The notes under the pieces were generated by a model. That model worked only from the letters and a program-made list of their open reading frames with translations. It made no database searches and had not been told where the DNA came from. The position numbers and the translations under genes were made by a program. From Carex sylvatica (Eukaryota > Streptophyta > Magnoliopsida > Poales > Cyperaceae), in NCBI GenBank assembly GCA_964058845.1, contig CAXKVR010000652.1, forward strand, positions 1-48,462: DNA of 48,462 bases, written 5' to 3'. Shown piece by piece: positions 38,446 to 48,462 of this stretch. Each line of letters opens with the position of its first letter. Positions within the stretch are counted from its first letter, which is position 1.

Positions 38446-39299
38446 AAGAGGAGTGGGCAGTAGGGACTCCTGCTTCTATACTGGATAACATGTGGATCTC
38501 TAACTTTTTTACTATGGTTTGCAGGAAACTATGTGGCGCAATTCTATTGGTAGGTTTGGTACTGTGACTCTGTGAGTGGTACCAAGCGTAGCCATGTCAG
38601 TATTTGTTAAATAACGTGAACTATTCTCGTAATTAATTGAGACAGATTATGTTCCCGCCACAATTGAGCAGGTTTTGGTCGGAGTTTGGGTTCTTCTGTG
38701 GCCACACTGTGAAATGTGCAACAGAGTAATGTACTAATCTTTGCATAAATGGATTAACATTTTATTTCTACCACACATTCATTTCTTTAAAATAAAAGTA
38801 TAAAACAGTACATTTTATCGTATCTAATTTCATTTTTTCCCATGAGCTAAAGATTTTTCATCAATTCAGCCAACTGATTCCAATCATCTGAAATTATATA
38901 TGAGAGTAATTAATGAGAGGTAAACTGAGGAATAATATAAAAACTTATTAGTAGTCTTGAAATATTATAATTTTGTTAAGCTCATCCAACTAACATATTA
39001 TCAATATCATACATTATTACACTCGTAATTATTAATAAAAAAAATTATGGATGATTCCTACATAATCCTATAATTATTTTTGTGTATTCTCGTGGACATA
39101 AACGCCTAATCTGTGATGACACTACCAAGTTCAATTAACAAACACTCATATCATAGAAGCAATTAATGTTATCAATGACAAAACGAGTCACAATACATGA
39201 TAAAACTTTCTTTTAAGTTTCATAATACATGTGTAAGCTAATTAAAAATAATCAATACCATCTATCTGATCGTTCAAACCATTGGCATAAGTGTATATA
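38446..39299. other. intergenic DNA upstream of MCCA, nothing recognised
   Basis: AT-rich without open frames or recognisable element ends. Confidence 0.4.
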
Positions 39300-39492
39300 T
39301 GTAGTAGTGTAAATAGACCAAATACATTATACATGTGAACTCAATATATAGTAGTGTAAATAGACCAAATACATTATACATGTGAACTCAATATATAGTA
39401 GTGTAAATAGACCAAATACATTATACATGTGAACTCAATATATAGTAGTGTAAATAGACCAAATACATTATACATGTGAACTCAATATATAT
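39300..39492. repeat. 47-bp minisatellite, four essentially identical copies
   Basis: Unit 'agtgtaaatagaccaaatac' through 'tgtgaactcaatatatagt' begins at 39306, 39353, 39400 and 39447. I see no difference between units, so the amplification is recent. Confidence 0.95.
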
Positions 39493-39501
39493 CACCAAAC
39501 C

Positions 39502-41256
39502 AGGAGTGGAACTAAACTTTTTGAATAGGGGCTTAGACTATAAAATACATAATATGTGAAAAGGGACAAAAATAATATAATTAGTGGGAATTGAATTAAT
39601 ATTTTCGTAGATACCAAATGAAACTCTAACAACTAAGCTACATGCATATATACATCTATCATTTTGTGAGAGATATATGAGGGGTCGACAATATAAAAAC
39701 TAAAAACAATACAAACATTTAATTAAATTTAAAATTATAAAGGTGGCTTAGCATCTCCGACATATACATAGATCTGCTCGTGTCAAACAATCTATGAATA
39801 GTGCTAATATGGAAATTAATCACTAGTTAGTGACTCAACATTTTTTTTTTTTTCACAAGCTAGACTCAAACATATTACTTGAAGGTAAATTAAGCTGTTC
39901 AATTAACACATTTGTTCGGAGTTTATGATGCTCATTAAGAATATTTGGTATAAAAAATTAAGTTTGTATAGGCATTATATTAGCACCTAAGGTCAGAACT
40001 CTTCTAGCAATAGTTTCTAATACTCCACCTATTTTATAAAGTATATCACCAGGTGATATAACGGAATATTTTGATATGATCAATCTTGGATTTTTTTTTT
40101 TTTATCGAAAGGATCCCAGTCTGATTGTGTAGTCGTTATTGTAAGAGGTTTCTGGGGAAGTATCTAGAGTTTTTCACGCCTAGGACACCAGAATATCGAA
40201 TCATGAACGAAGGCATGAGAGAAAAATTGGCTAATGAATGATTGTGAGGCTCCAATTCTTGACTATAAGGGGCACCAAAGGCCTCCGCCCTTCCATTCCT
40301 TGCTTAGATAGAGAGGGAGGGCAGAGCTTTTGGTTTTTTTCATGTTGTCAAAGAGTTGAATAATGAAAATAGATGGCGACATTTTTTTCTATGTGTTATA
40401 TAAATTTGTGATAGAGTTTTTTCTCTATTTTATAGGATACATTTTCAAAATGTTCAAATTTTGAAATATTCATTTTGAAAATCAAATTGAGCAATATGCT
40501 AAGTTCATTCATGGGCTTATGCTAACCTATACATTATCTGAGCTCTCAAAGTCCAAAAATTTATATTGTTGTTGTCACAATCTGGAATCTTCGTATAATC
40601 ACATATATACTCAAGAATAACGCTGTGACGTATCCGGTTGTGTCACAACTTTTTTAGATTTCTATCCACTAGTTCTGATTTGTTATGAAAAAAAATTATA
40701 CTCTTGTCTATATTTTATACCTATTTCTAATTAAAATCTTGAATCCGTCTCTACTCATGTGGTTGAATGCACATTATGCATGCTTCTTATAATAATATTA
40801 ATTTTCTGAAATTTGCACTCTACAAGTAAGGGGCAATATTTTATCATCATTAATTACTGCTATGTACATGTCCCATCTGATTCAATCCTGGTTTCAAAGA
40901 TTATAAAGGAAAGCAAAAAAAACACTTTCGACAACACAACACTTAAAATTCTGAGGCAATTCAGAGAGAAATTGAATGATTCTGTAGGATTGAGGTGATT
41001 AAGCTTGTCATAAACCTCGAATTATGTAACAAGTTCTTCAACTGGGCTAAAAAATAAAGAAAAAGAAAAGTAGGTCTAGCCTTTTATGAGAAGAAGAGAA
41101 CCGAATTTTTTTTTATCAGCCGATCCAAAACCAAGGAAAAAGAGAAGGAAGATTGTTGGGCCAGCTAGAATCAAGCCTAATCTAAAAAATATGAAAAATT
41201 AAATTTGCCACATATCCAAAATTAATCTAACTCAAGCTCTTATATTATGTTCAAAG
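39502..41256. other. intergenic DNA with old repeat remnants
   Basis: 'caggagtggaactaaa' at 39502 resembles the start of the hAT-like MITE at 17664. A GC-richer patch lies at 40130-40340. A 61-codon frame at 40813-40998 has no recognisable domain and is not called. Confidence 0.4.
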
Positions 41257-41393
41257 GTTTAAATAGTGCTTATCGCATCATAACAGAACAGTTATAAAAA
41301 AAATATTATTGTCATATTGTACTGTTATAGTGCGCTATATAGTGCCATATTTTTTATGGTCCAAAAACACTATAGCGCACTATTTAAAATCCT
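41257..41393. mobile_element. small hAT-like MITE related to 6419-7338
   Basis: Ends 'ggtttaaatagtgc' and 'gcactatttaaaatcc' inverted, with 'ctatagcgcac' motifs and 'atggtccaaaaacactatag', which matches the subterminal part of 6419-7338 inverted. Target duplication not found. Confidence 0.55.
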
Positions 41394-42526
41394 AGTTTTG
41401 TTATCTATATGTCGAATGTAAATTTCTTACAAATTTCTTGGAAAAATTTTGAAATTTTTTTAAACTAGATCAATTGAACGAAAAATAAATACATTAAAAT
41501 TAATCTATGATAATTTGCTAGATATATTCATTTTTCGACTACTTAATTAACTATAAAATGAACTAAATAAAATTAGAGAATTTTACATGGACGTATATAT
41601 CTTGCATGATAATATTGAAGATGATTAACAGTTTGAATTTGACATTTTGAATTACAAATAAATAAAGTTGTGATATTATGCATGTAGTCAAGAAAATTTC
41701 TTATGAAATATAACATATATAATAGTCGAATCAGAGATTTTACTCGAACTACTTTACGAATTTCGCATCTAAAATTCAATGTGTATATACAATCAATTAT
41801 ATCTATATTCGATAATTTTCAAATCCAGTCAGTACAATCGATCGGATTAATTTAAATAGTCAGATTTAATCTAGATTCTGAACAAAAAGAAAAACTTAAA
41901 TACCCCACCCCAGTTCAAATTCAGTGAAGTAACCCATTATTTGAGTTTTAAATCGAGACCGTTCGATTTGAATCTGTGATAATCTATTCGAAGTGGAGCA
42001 CACACATCTCGAGAGATAAATTCGAATCGCGAAGCAATCTTGAACGACGGATTCGAATCAGACAGTCTGGATCCAAGACTCAAGGATTGAGCTACTTTTG
42101 GGGTTCCGGACCGCCACTCAACACGGAACGCTATCCTCTACAGAACTCTGCAGATCTTTTAATATAATCCGTTTGTTTTGATCAAACGGACCAGATCAGA
42201 TCTCAAAATTTAGGTCTCCTCAAATTTAATATGTCCGATCAAAATAAATAAATCAGAATAAAACCTCAGTAAAAAATACTTTGCAGATAATACTCTCCTC
42301 ACCCAACACAACCCACCTCAGGTTGGCACGTGCTGACTCGTGCTACACCGCGTTGGACTCGACAGGAACATGCATTGTCGTGGAAGCGATTATTTAAATT
42401 ATTAAATTAAATTATAGACGAAATATGTCATCAATCTCTACTGCATTAATTATGATTGCCGTGTTGACTTATTGCAGTTTAATACTGTCCGTACGTTGGT
42501 GATGTTACTCACTGACGAACCATCTG
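41394..42526. other. intergenic DNA with a GC-richer patch at 41940-42400
   Basis: The patch contains 'gattcgaatcagacagtctg' and 'ggcacgtgctgactcg' but no usable reading frame beyond 63 codons. It may be an old LTR or gene fragment; not identified. Confidence 0.35.
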
Positions 42527-42744
42527 AAAATTAAATATCTGAATGATGTATAATTTTTTAAATTAAGTTATTTTTTACGTATCTAAAAAATAGTAATTTT
42601 TTTTCAAAAAATATAAAATTTGATCTTCAAACACATATTAATATGGTGAACAAGATTAACGGTTCGGATCGACCGTTAGGATTTTAAAAAGTCAAATATT
42701 GAGCCGTAGCACTGTAGCTCTCTATGCAACCCATAACACCATAG

Positions 42745-42747
<3 letters not shown>
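42527..42747. mobile_element. hairpin element B0, right half
   Basis: 'aaatatctgaatgatgta', 'aaatttgatcttcaaacaca' and 'ggttcggatcgaccgttagg' to 'caccatagcctta' match the right half of 45048-45433. The left half is missing. Confidence 0.7.

Positions 42748-42783
<36 letters not shown>
42748..42783. repeat. (TA)n microsatellite
   Basis: Uninterrupted TA repeat joining B0 and B1. Confidence 0.95.
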
Positions 42784-42786
<3 letters not shown>

Positions 42787-43190
42787 AACGGCTAATTTGC
42801 TGCTGGCAGCATTTCTGTCCGAGGTGCTGCCGGCCGTTTTTTTATTTTGTGATGTCCAAACAACAAATCCAAACCGTTAGATGTTTAATCTATATTATAA
42901 TCTACTTGGAGACCAAATTTTACATTTTTTTGAATTTTTTTACTATTTATTAAGCTGGTTTGAAAACTGCTGATTTCAGTAAATTTCTGCAGCATTGAAA
43001 TCAGCAGTTTTCAAACCAGCTTAATAAATAGTAAAAAAATTCAACAAAATGTAAAATTTGGTCTCCAAGTAGATTATAATATGGATTAAACATCTAACGG
43101 TTTGGATTTGTTGTTTGGACATCACAAAATAAAAAAACGGCCGGCAGCACCTCGGGCAGAAATGCTGCCAGCAGCAAATTAGCCGGTCCC
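42784..43190. mobile_element. hairpin element B1 (407 bp)
   Basis: Near-perfect palindrome over its whole length: 'gggaacggctaatttgctgc' inverted as 'gcagcaaattagccggtccc', then 'cttggagaccaaattttaca' inverted as 'tgtaaaatttggtctccaag', and a centre pairing 'ctggtttgaaaactgctgat' with 'atcagcagttttcaaaccag'. A transcript would fold into one ~190-bp stem. Confidence 0.92.
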
Positions 43191-43203
43191 TATATATATA
43201 TAT

Positions 43204-43611
43204 AGTATGGCTAAATTGCTACTGATAGCACTTCGATCTGAGTGCTTACGGGGTCAAATTTTAGTATTTGATGTTCAAACAACAAATCCAAACCGTTAGA
43301 TATATTCAATCTATATTTAAATGTGCTTGGAGACCAAATTTTATATTTTTTAAATTTTTTTTACTATTTATTAAGCTGGTTTGAAAACCGCTGTTTTTAT
43401 TAAATTTCTGCAGCATTGAAAAACAACAGCTTTCAAACAAGCTTAATAAATAGTAAAAAAATTCCAAAAAATGTAAAATTTGGTCTCCAAGCACATTTTA
43501 ATATAGATTGAACATCTAAAGGTTTGGATTTGTTGTTTGAATATCAAATACTAAAATTTGATCCCGTAAGCACTTAGGTCGAAGTGCTACCGGTAGCAAT
43601 TTAGCCATACT
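43204..43611. mobile_element. hairpin element B2 (408 bp)
   Basis: Ends 'agtatggctaaattgctact' and 'gtagcaatttagccatact'; inner arms as B1, including 'aagctggtttgaaaac'. Outer arm differs from B1 from the 'tgcttacggggtcaaatttt' segment outward. Confidence 0.9.
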
Positions 43612-43623
43612 CTATATATATAG

Positions 43624-43656
<33 letters not shown>

Positions 43657-43657
43657 C
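43624..43657. repeat. (CA)n/(TA)n microsatellite
   Basis: CA repeat passing into TATATA between B2 and B3. Confidence 0.95.
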
Positions 43658-43659
43658 AG

Positions 43660-43962
43660 AGATTGGCTACTATGCTTATATAAACATATCCCTACATATG
43701 CTTATAACTCATTTTTGTGTTTTCAATGTCCAAATTGTCAATCTGAACCGTTAGATGTGATCTCTATATTGAAATGTACTTGGAGATCAAATTTTATATT
43801 TTTCTGATTTTTTGTACTATTTATTAAGCCACTTTGAAAATCACTGATCCAACGGTGGCTTCTGATTTTACTGTTCAGATCGACCATTTGGACATTGAAA
43901 ACACAAAAATGAGTTATAAGCATATGTGGGGATATGCTTATATAAGCATAGTAGCCAACCTC
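43660..43962. mobile_element. hairpin element B3, short form (303 bp)
   Basis: Ends 'gattggctactatgcttata' and 'tataagcatagtagccaacc' inverted. The left inner arm 'cttggagatcaaattttata' is present but its right partner is missing: the sequence passes from the centre directly into 'gttcagatcgaccatttgg'. Confidence 0.85.
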
Positions 43963-43982
43963 TATATATACATATATATGTA

Positions 43983-44368
43983 TAAGATGGACTTGGGTAA
44001 GCCATGGCTCACCAAGCGTTTGTACTTCACGCTGTATTTTTATTTTGAAAGTCCAAACGACCGATCCTAACCGTTAGATGAGACCAAATTTTATATTTTT
44101 TGAATTTTTTTTACTATTTTTGAAAATTGTTGTTTTGCTGTGAACAGTAAAAAACAGTAAAATTTTCTGGACCATCGGATCAGCAATTTTAAAAAATGCT
44201 TAATAAATAGTAAAAAATTCAAAAAAATGTAAAATTTGGTCTCCAAGCACATTTCAATATGGAGAACAAGATGAACGGTTCGGATCAGTTGTTTGAATTT
44301 TCAAAATGGCTAAAATGAGCCATGGTTCACCAACGCGAAATAAGCCATGGCTCATTTTAGCCCAACTG
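43983..44368. mobile_element. hairpin element B4
   Basis: 'gggtaagccatggctcacca' on the left is answered by 'gagccatggttcaccaacgc' and a second 'taagccatggctcattttag' on the right; right inner arm 'gtaaaatttggtctccaagc'. Outer arms rearranged; left arm shortened. Confidence 0.75.
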
Positions 44369-44372
44369 TATA

Positions 44373-44445
<73 letters not shown>

Positions 44446-44488
44446 GTATATGTGAATATGTGTGTATATGTATATGTGTATATGTATA

Positions 44489-44522
<34 letters not shown>

Positions 44523-44523
44523 C
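44369..44523. repeat. (TGTATG)n compound microsatellite
   Basis: About fourteen TGTATG units followed by TG and TA runs. Confidence 0.95.
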
Positions 44524-44949
44524 AGAGAGTGGCTAATGTGCATTCGGAAGTATATGGTCCGAAGTGCTTAGGGTTCAAATTTGAAATTGCAAAACTCGAA
44601 AAGTCGATCCAAACCGTTCATCTTGTTCTCCATATTAATATCTGCTTCGAGACCAAATTTTATATTTTTTTGAATTTTTTTACTATTTATTAAGTATTTC
44701 ATAAAATTGTTGATCCAACGGTGGCTTAACAAAACAGTAAAATCAGCAGCCACCATTGGATCAACAATTTTGTAAAATACTTACTAAATAGTAAACAATT
44801 CAGAAAAATGTAAAATTTGATCTCCAAGCAGATATTAATATGGAGAACAAGATGAATGGTTGGGATCGACTTTTCGAGTTTTGCAATTTCAAATTTAAAC
44901 CATAAGCACTTCGGGCCATATGCTTCCGAATGCACATTAGCCACTCTCT
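44524..44949. mobile_element. hairpin element B5 (426 bp)
   Basis: Ends 'agagagtggctaatgtgcat' and 'atgcacattagccactctct' are exact inverses; inner arms 'gagaccaaattttatatttt' and 'aatgtaaaatttgatctcca'; centre pairs 'ttgatccaacggtggct' with 'agccaccattggatcaa'. Confidence 0.92.
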
Positions 44950-44951
44950 AT

Positions 44952-45004
<53 letters not shown>

Positions 45005-45047
45005 TGTGTGTATATACATATACATATATGTGTGTATATATATATAT
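44950..45047. repeat. (ATATAC)n microsatellite
   Basis: TATACA hexamers with two TATATGTGTG interruptions between B5 and B6. Confidence 0.95.
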
Positions 45048-45433
45048 AAGGCTACGGTGCTAAGGGTTGCATAGAGGGTCTTTATGCAACGGCTCAATAT
45101 TCGAGTTTTTAAAATTCTAACGGTCGATCCAAACCATTCAACATAATCTCCATATGAATATGTACTTGCAAACTAAATTTTATATTTTTTAGAATTTTTT
45201 TACTATTTTTTAAATAAGTAGAAAATCAAATATCTGAATGGTGTAGAATTTTTTAGATCAAGTGATTTTCTACCTATCTAAAAAAGTTCTAAAAAATATA
45301 AAATTTGGTTTGCAAGTACATATTCATATGGAGATCATATTGAACGGTTCAGATTGACCAATAGGATTTTGAAAACTCAAATATTGAGCCGTTGTATAGA
45401 GGCCCTCTATGTAACCCATAGCACCGTAGCCTT
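45048..45433. mobile_element. hairpin element B6 (386 bp)
   Basis: Ends 'aaggctacggtgctaagggt' and 'acccatagcaccgtagcctt'. Centre 'agtagaaaatcaaatatctg' and 'aagtgattttctacctatct' resembles the A family centre, so B6 is intermediate between A and B. Confidence 0.9.
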
Positions 45434-45436
45434 ACT

Positions 45437-45460
45437 CTATATATATATATATATATATAT
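45437..45460. repeat. (TA)n microsatellite
   Basis: Joins B6 and B7. Confidence 0.95.
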
Positions 45461-45873
45461 GAGTAAGTCTACCATACATTGCAATGCATAGGCACCTCTG
45501 TGCATTGGACTATAAATCACCATATTCAAAGTCCAAATGATCGATCCAAACCGTTCATCTTGTTCTCCATATTAATATGTGCTTGGAGACCAAATTTTAC
45601 ATTTTTTGGAATTTTTTTACTATTTATTAAGCCACATTGAAAATCACTGATCCAACGGTTACAGTAAAATCAAAAGGCACCGTTGGATCAGTGATTTTCA
45701 AAGTGACTTAATAAATAGTAAACAAATTTCAAAAAATATAAAATTTGGTCTCCAAGCACATATTAATATGGAGAACAAGATGAACGGTTTGGATCGGTTA
45801 TTTGGACTTTTAATCCGTGATTTATAGTCCAATGCACAAAGGTGCCTATGCATTGCAATGTATGGTAGCCGTA

Positions 45874-45876
<3 letters not shown>
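45461..45876. mobile_element. hairpin element B7 (416 bp)
   Basis: Ends 'gagtaagtctaccatacatt' and 'aatgtatggtagccgtactc'; 'gcattggactataaatcac' inverted as 'gtgatttatagtccaatgc'; centre pairs 'ccacattgaaaatcactgat' with 'atcagtgattttcaaagtg'. Confidence 0.92.

Positions 45877-45942
<66 letters not shown>
45877..45942. repeat. (TA)n microsatellite
   Basis: Long TA run between B7 and B8. Confidence 0.95.
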
Positions 45943-46356
45943 GGAATATGTTAATATACTATGCGTAGCATAGATGGCCTCCGTGCAACGGCTCAATATT
46001 GGACTTTTCAAAATCCTAACGGTTGATCCGAACCGTTCATCTTGTTCTTCATATTAATATGTATTTGGAGACCAAATTTTATATTTTTTGGAATTTTTTT
46101 ACTATTTTTTAAGATTGATTGAAAATCGCTGTTTTCAGCAAATCTGGAGCATAAAAAAAATAACAATTTTCAATAAATCTAAAAAAATAGTAAAAATATT
46201 TCAAAAAATGTAAAATTTGGTCTCCAAACACATATTAATATGGAGAACAAGGTGAACGGTTCGGATCGACCATTAGAATTTCGAAAAGTCAAATATTAAG
46301 TTGTTGTACGGAGGCCCTTTATGCTATTGTACGGAGGCCCGTTAGAATTTCCATTT
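45943..46356. mobile_element. hairpin element B8, right end altered
   Basis: Left arm 'tggcctccgtgcaacggctc' and inner 'gagaccaaattttatatttt', right 'tgtaaaatttggtctccaaa'. Near the right end 'attgtacggaggccc' occurs twice (about 46302 and 46325), so the terminus was rearranged. Confidence 0.8.
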
Positions 46357-46357
46357 T

Positions 46358-46391
46358 ATATATATATATATATTTTACGCGCGCGCGCGCC
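46358..46391. repeat. (TA)n and (GC)n runs
   Basis: TA repeat followed by 'gcgcgcgcgcgc', the last segment of the microsatellite-hairpin chain. Confidence 0.9.
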
Positions 46392-47174
46392 ATGATAGGC
46401 TAGCTGATAAGCAGTTATGTATGTCAAAGAAAAGGCTCTCATTTACTTTGTCAAGATAGACAATTATATTCATGCCATGCGTTAATTAAGAATATTACTG
46501 TTCGTTTATTATTTCCACTATAAACGATTTAAAAAGACCGCGCACAAATTAGAATTAGTCAAGTAAATTGTTAGACCTGACATCACAACTTATACCATTT
46601 TGTTTTTCTGATCCGTTTATAGCGGTGATTTAATTAATTTGCTAAATTTTAAATGGTTAAGATATAAAAAATCAACAATTATAATTTTATGTAGTAATGT
46701 ATTGTCATTTAATGAAATTTACTTTAGTTCTCTGAAACTCGCTACATGGATTTTTTCTTTACAGTTTCTTCATATGAATGTTGTCATAAAATTATTTATT
46801 TGACAATATTTATTTCCTTCTTTCTATGTTACTGATTACAACAAAATAAGAAAGTAATTAATATGTTTGCTTACTAAGATTATCTTTTTATTTAATGAAG
46901 TTGTAAGACAAAATAGTTCATTTTATTGTTGAATAAAATAAATTACATAAATAAAATATGTTAAAGATGAATATATTTAGTCTGATTGGCTTCTATTTTT
47001 TGTATTTTATATTTGAATTTTGAACTCGTAACAAAGTATCGGCAACATACTAATATGTACATAAAGATGCTAACAAAACAAGATGTACTGTTATAAAATT
47101 AGGAAAATTTAATTAATATGAGGTTACAGTACTAGACTTTGTCCAAACACCCTGTACTAGTTTGATAATTGCAT
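46392..47174. other. AT-rich intergenic DNA, nothing recognised
   Basis: No gene or element ends supported. Confidence 0.4.

Positions 47175-47206
<32 letters not shown>
47175..47206. repeat. poly-G tract of 32 bases
   Basis: Uninterrupted run of G, preceded by 'gcat'. Length may be affected by sequencing or assembly. Confidence 0.95.
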
Positions 47207-47207
<1 letters not shown>

Positions 47208-47526
47208 GGTAAATAAATCCTGAGACGCGGTAGTATATAACACCTGTACGAGTATGATAAAAAATTCGGAATTTAATATCATGAATTTTGTTTTTTAATG
47301 ATGCAGAAAAGAAAAATTAGCAAGGGCCGAAGGGGGAGGAAGCCACGCAGTACTTGCTTGCACGAACCCTCCATCTTGATATTTTTTTTATTTATAGAAA
47401 TTATAATAAAATAATAGAGAGGAAAAAATGAGTATTTTATAATTTAGATCCATAGGTGAACCAAAAGTGTTTCCCCCGCTTCGAATTTTGTACCAGAAAA
47501 ATTTATCTCAAATCAAAGTGTGTGTG

Positions 47527-47550
47527 TTTTTTTTTTTTTTTTTTTTTTTT
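47527..47550. repeat. poly-T tract of 24 bases
   Basis: Follows TGTGTGTG; could be the tail of a minus-strand retroposon, but no body was recognised. Confidence 0.9.
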
Positions 47551-47624
47551 CAATTTTTTCAATGTTGAAAATAACTAGTTGTAGATACGCTATAAATTTT
47601 TAGGAGCATAAAAATTAAGTTATG

Positions 47625-48291
47625 AGATAAAAGTGTGCTAATTCGGTTACAATCTTAACAGCTGTAATAGAAGGCCACTGTTATCGCTACGTCCTATGCG
47701 CTATTGCTACCACTATGCTACAAGGTTTTTTTTTTAGATTTACATGGACTTCTGTTGTTTTGTTTCTATTTCTGATGCTACATGGTCAGTTATGATAAAT
47801 ATGCTAAATCAAATTATGTGCTTATGTTTCAATTTGTAATTTAGTCTCTCATTCTAAATCGGAAATATTCAAATATTAATTCTACCTTGCTTTTCGTCTA
47901 GTATTCACTTGTACAATTATTGCCGTTCGTTTCATTGAATGCTGATTTTGATTATTATAATATATAAAATATTCAAATATGTATACTTACTTCATTTCAC
48001 TTGTAAAATTAATTGCTCTTCGTCTATTATAATATATAATACTATGAAGTATGAATTATTAAATAATGTCATCCATTAGATCTTTTTTTCTTCGTATTTG
48101 CATGATTGAAAAAAGTATAGACTTAGGTTAGTTGTCATTTAGTTGTTACTCCAATTCTCTTACATTGATCATATTGATAATTAGCAGAAATATAGATTAC
48201 AAATTTTTAAAAGAAAAAAAATGCTATGTACAATAACTTTCACAATAGCTTTTTTTTTATTCTCTCCGTTATGCTAGCGATTTGAACCTTG
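47625..48291. mobile_element. degraded hAT-like element related to 6419-7338
   Basis: Left part has 'ctatgcgctattgctaccac' and a poly-T run; right part 'aaaaaaaatgctatgtaca' and 'gctagcgatttgaaccttg' matches the right end of 6419-7338. Terminal repeats too diverged to set exact ends. Confidence 0.5.
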
Positions 48292-48299
48292 ATTTTTTA

Positions 48300-48462
48300 A
48301 ATCTTTTGTGAACTGCACACACTAATAAGTGGCATAGTGACAAGATTCGCGAATTATACCCGAATAATTCATTTTTGGGGTGATGTCGAACCAAATGTCA
48401 AATTATTTGGTTGACCGAATTTTGACTGAATTAAACCCGAATAATTCGCGAATTTTACAAAC
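48300..48462. repeat. inverted TTCGCGAATTAT motifs at the window edge
   Basis: 'ttcgcgaattatacccga' (about 48346) and 'cgaataattcgcgaatttt' (about 48438) are near-inverses, probably arms of an element that continues outside the window. Confidence 0.45.

Noticed and set aside
39300..39492. CRISPR-like array
   Set aside because: The repeat is a contiguous 47-bp minisatellite without spacers, in a plant genome.
40813..40998. 61-codon frame in intergenic DNA
   Set aside because: No recognisable domain, no neighbouring exons and no promoter evidence.
41976..42167. 63-codon frame in the GC-richer patch
   Set aside because: No family similarity that I can recognise; may be chance in less AT-rich DNA.
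44347..44571. Open frames through the TGTATG repeat (poly VYVYVY or TYTYTY)
   Set aside because: Produced by the microsatellite on both strands; not coding.

Overview
The window is plant nuclear DNA. It is AT-rich, the genes have many introns, and almost everything between and inside the genes is made of small transposons. Three genes are recognisable: a Raf-like protein kinase (minus strand, 3' part outside the window), a family-1 beta-glucosidase (plus strand, 11 exons, a pseudogene), and 3-methylcrotonyl-CoA carboxylase alpha subunit MCCA (minus strand, 15 exons, intact, about 741 aa). The beta-glucosidase resembles the monocot monolignol/aryl glucosidase group, and the style of the repeats suggests a monocot. 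The species cannot be fixed from the sequence alone.

Layout: 1-3207 kinase; 3380-3780 a degenerate tandem array upstream of it; 3807-10385 a pile of DNA transposons, including one long-TIR element and a tandem duplication (5.9-9.13 and 9.38-10.38 kb) whose two copies took different insertions; 10.4-19.8 kb gene-free DNA with palindromic MITEs and small direct repeats; 19873-28968 the beta-glucosidase pseudogene, whose introns hold a solo LTR, a LINE fragment, a 5S-rRNA-containing SINE-like insert and several hairpin MITEs; 29.0-30.8 kb a segment that repeats the DNA at 16.4-17.2 kb; 30821-37967 MCCA, with four copies of one hairpin MITE and one hAT MITE in its introns; 37.97-48.46 kb intergenic, with a duplicated MCCA promoter segment carrying TGACGTCA twice, a 47-bp minisatellite, and a chain of nine hairpin elements joined by microsatellites (42.5-46.4 kb).

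The genes look functionally unrelated. MCCA works in mitochondrial leucine catabolism, the kinase is a cytosolic signalling kinase of the ATMRK1 type, and the glucosidase would have been secretory.

The most unusual content is a superfamily of 300-660 bp near-perfect palindromes, at least eighteen copies counting truncated ones. They share inner arms (core GGAGACCAAATTTTA or GCAGATCAAATTTTA) but have different outer arms, and several carry 9-bp target duplications, pointing to Mutator-like transposition. Two predicted GC-AG introns, several datable nested insertions with preserved target duplications, and two compensating frameshifts in the glucosidase are further points of interest. All exon boundaries were derived by hand from splice signals, reading frame and remembered family sequence; no alignment was run.
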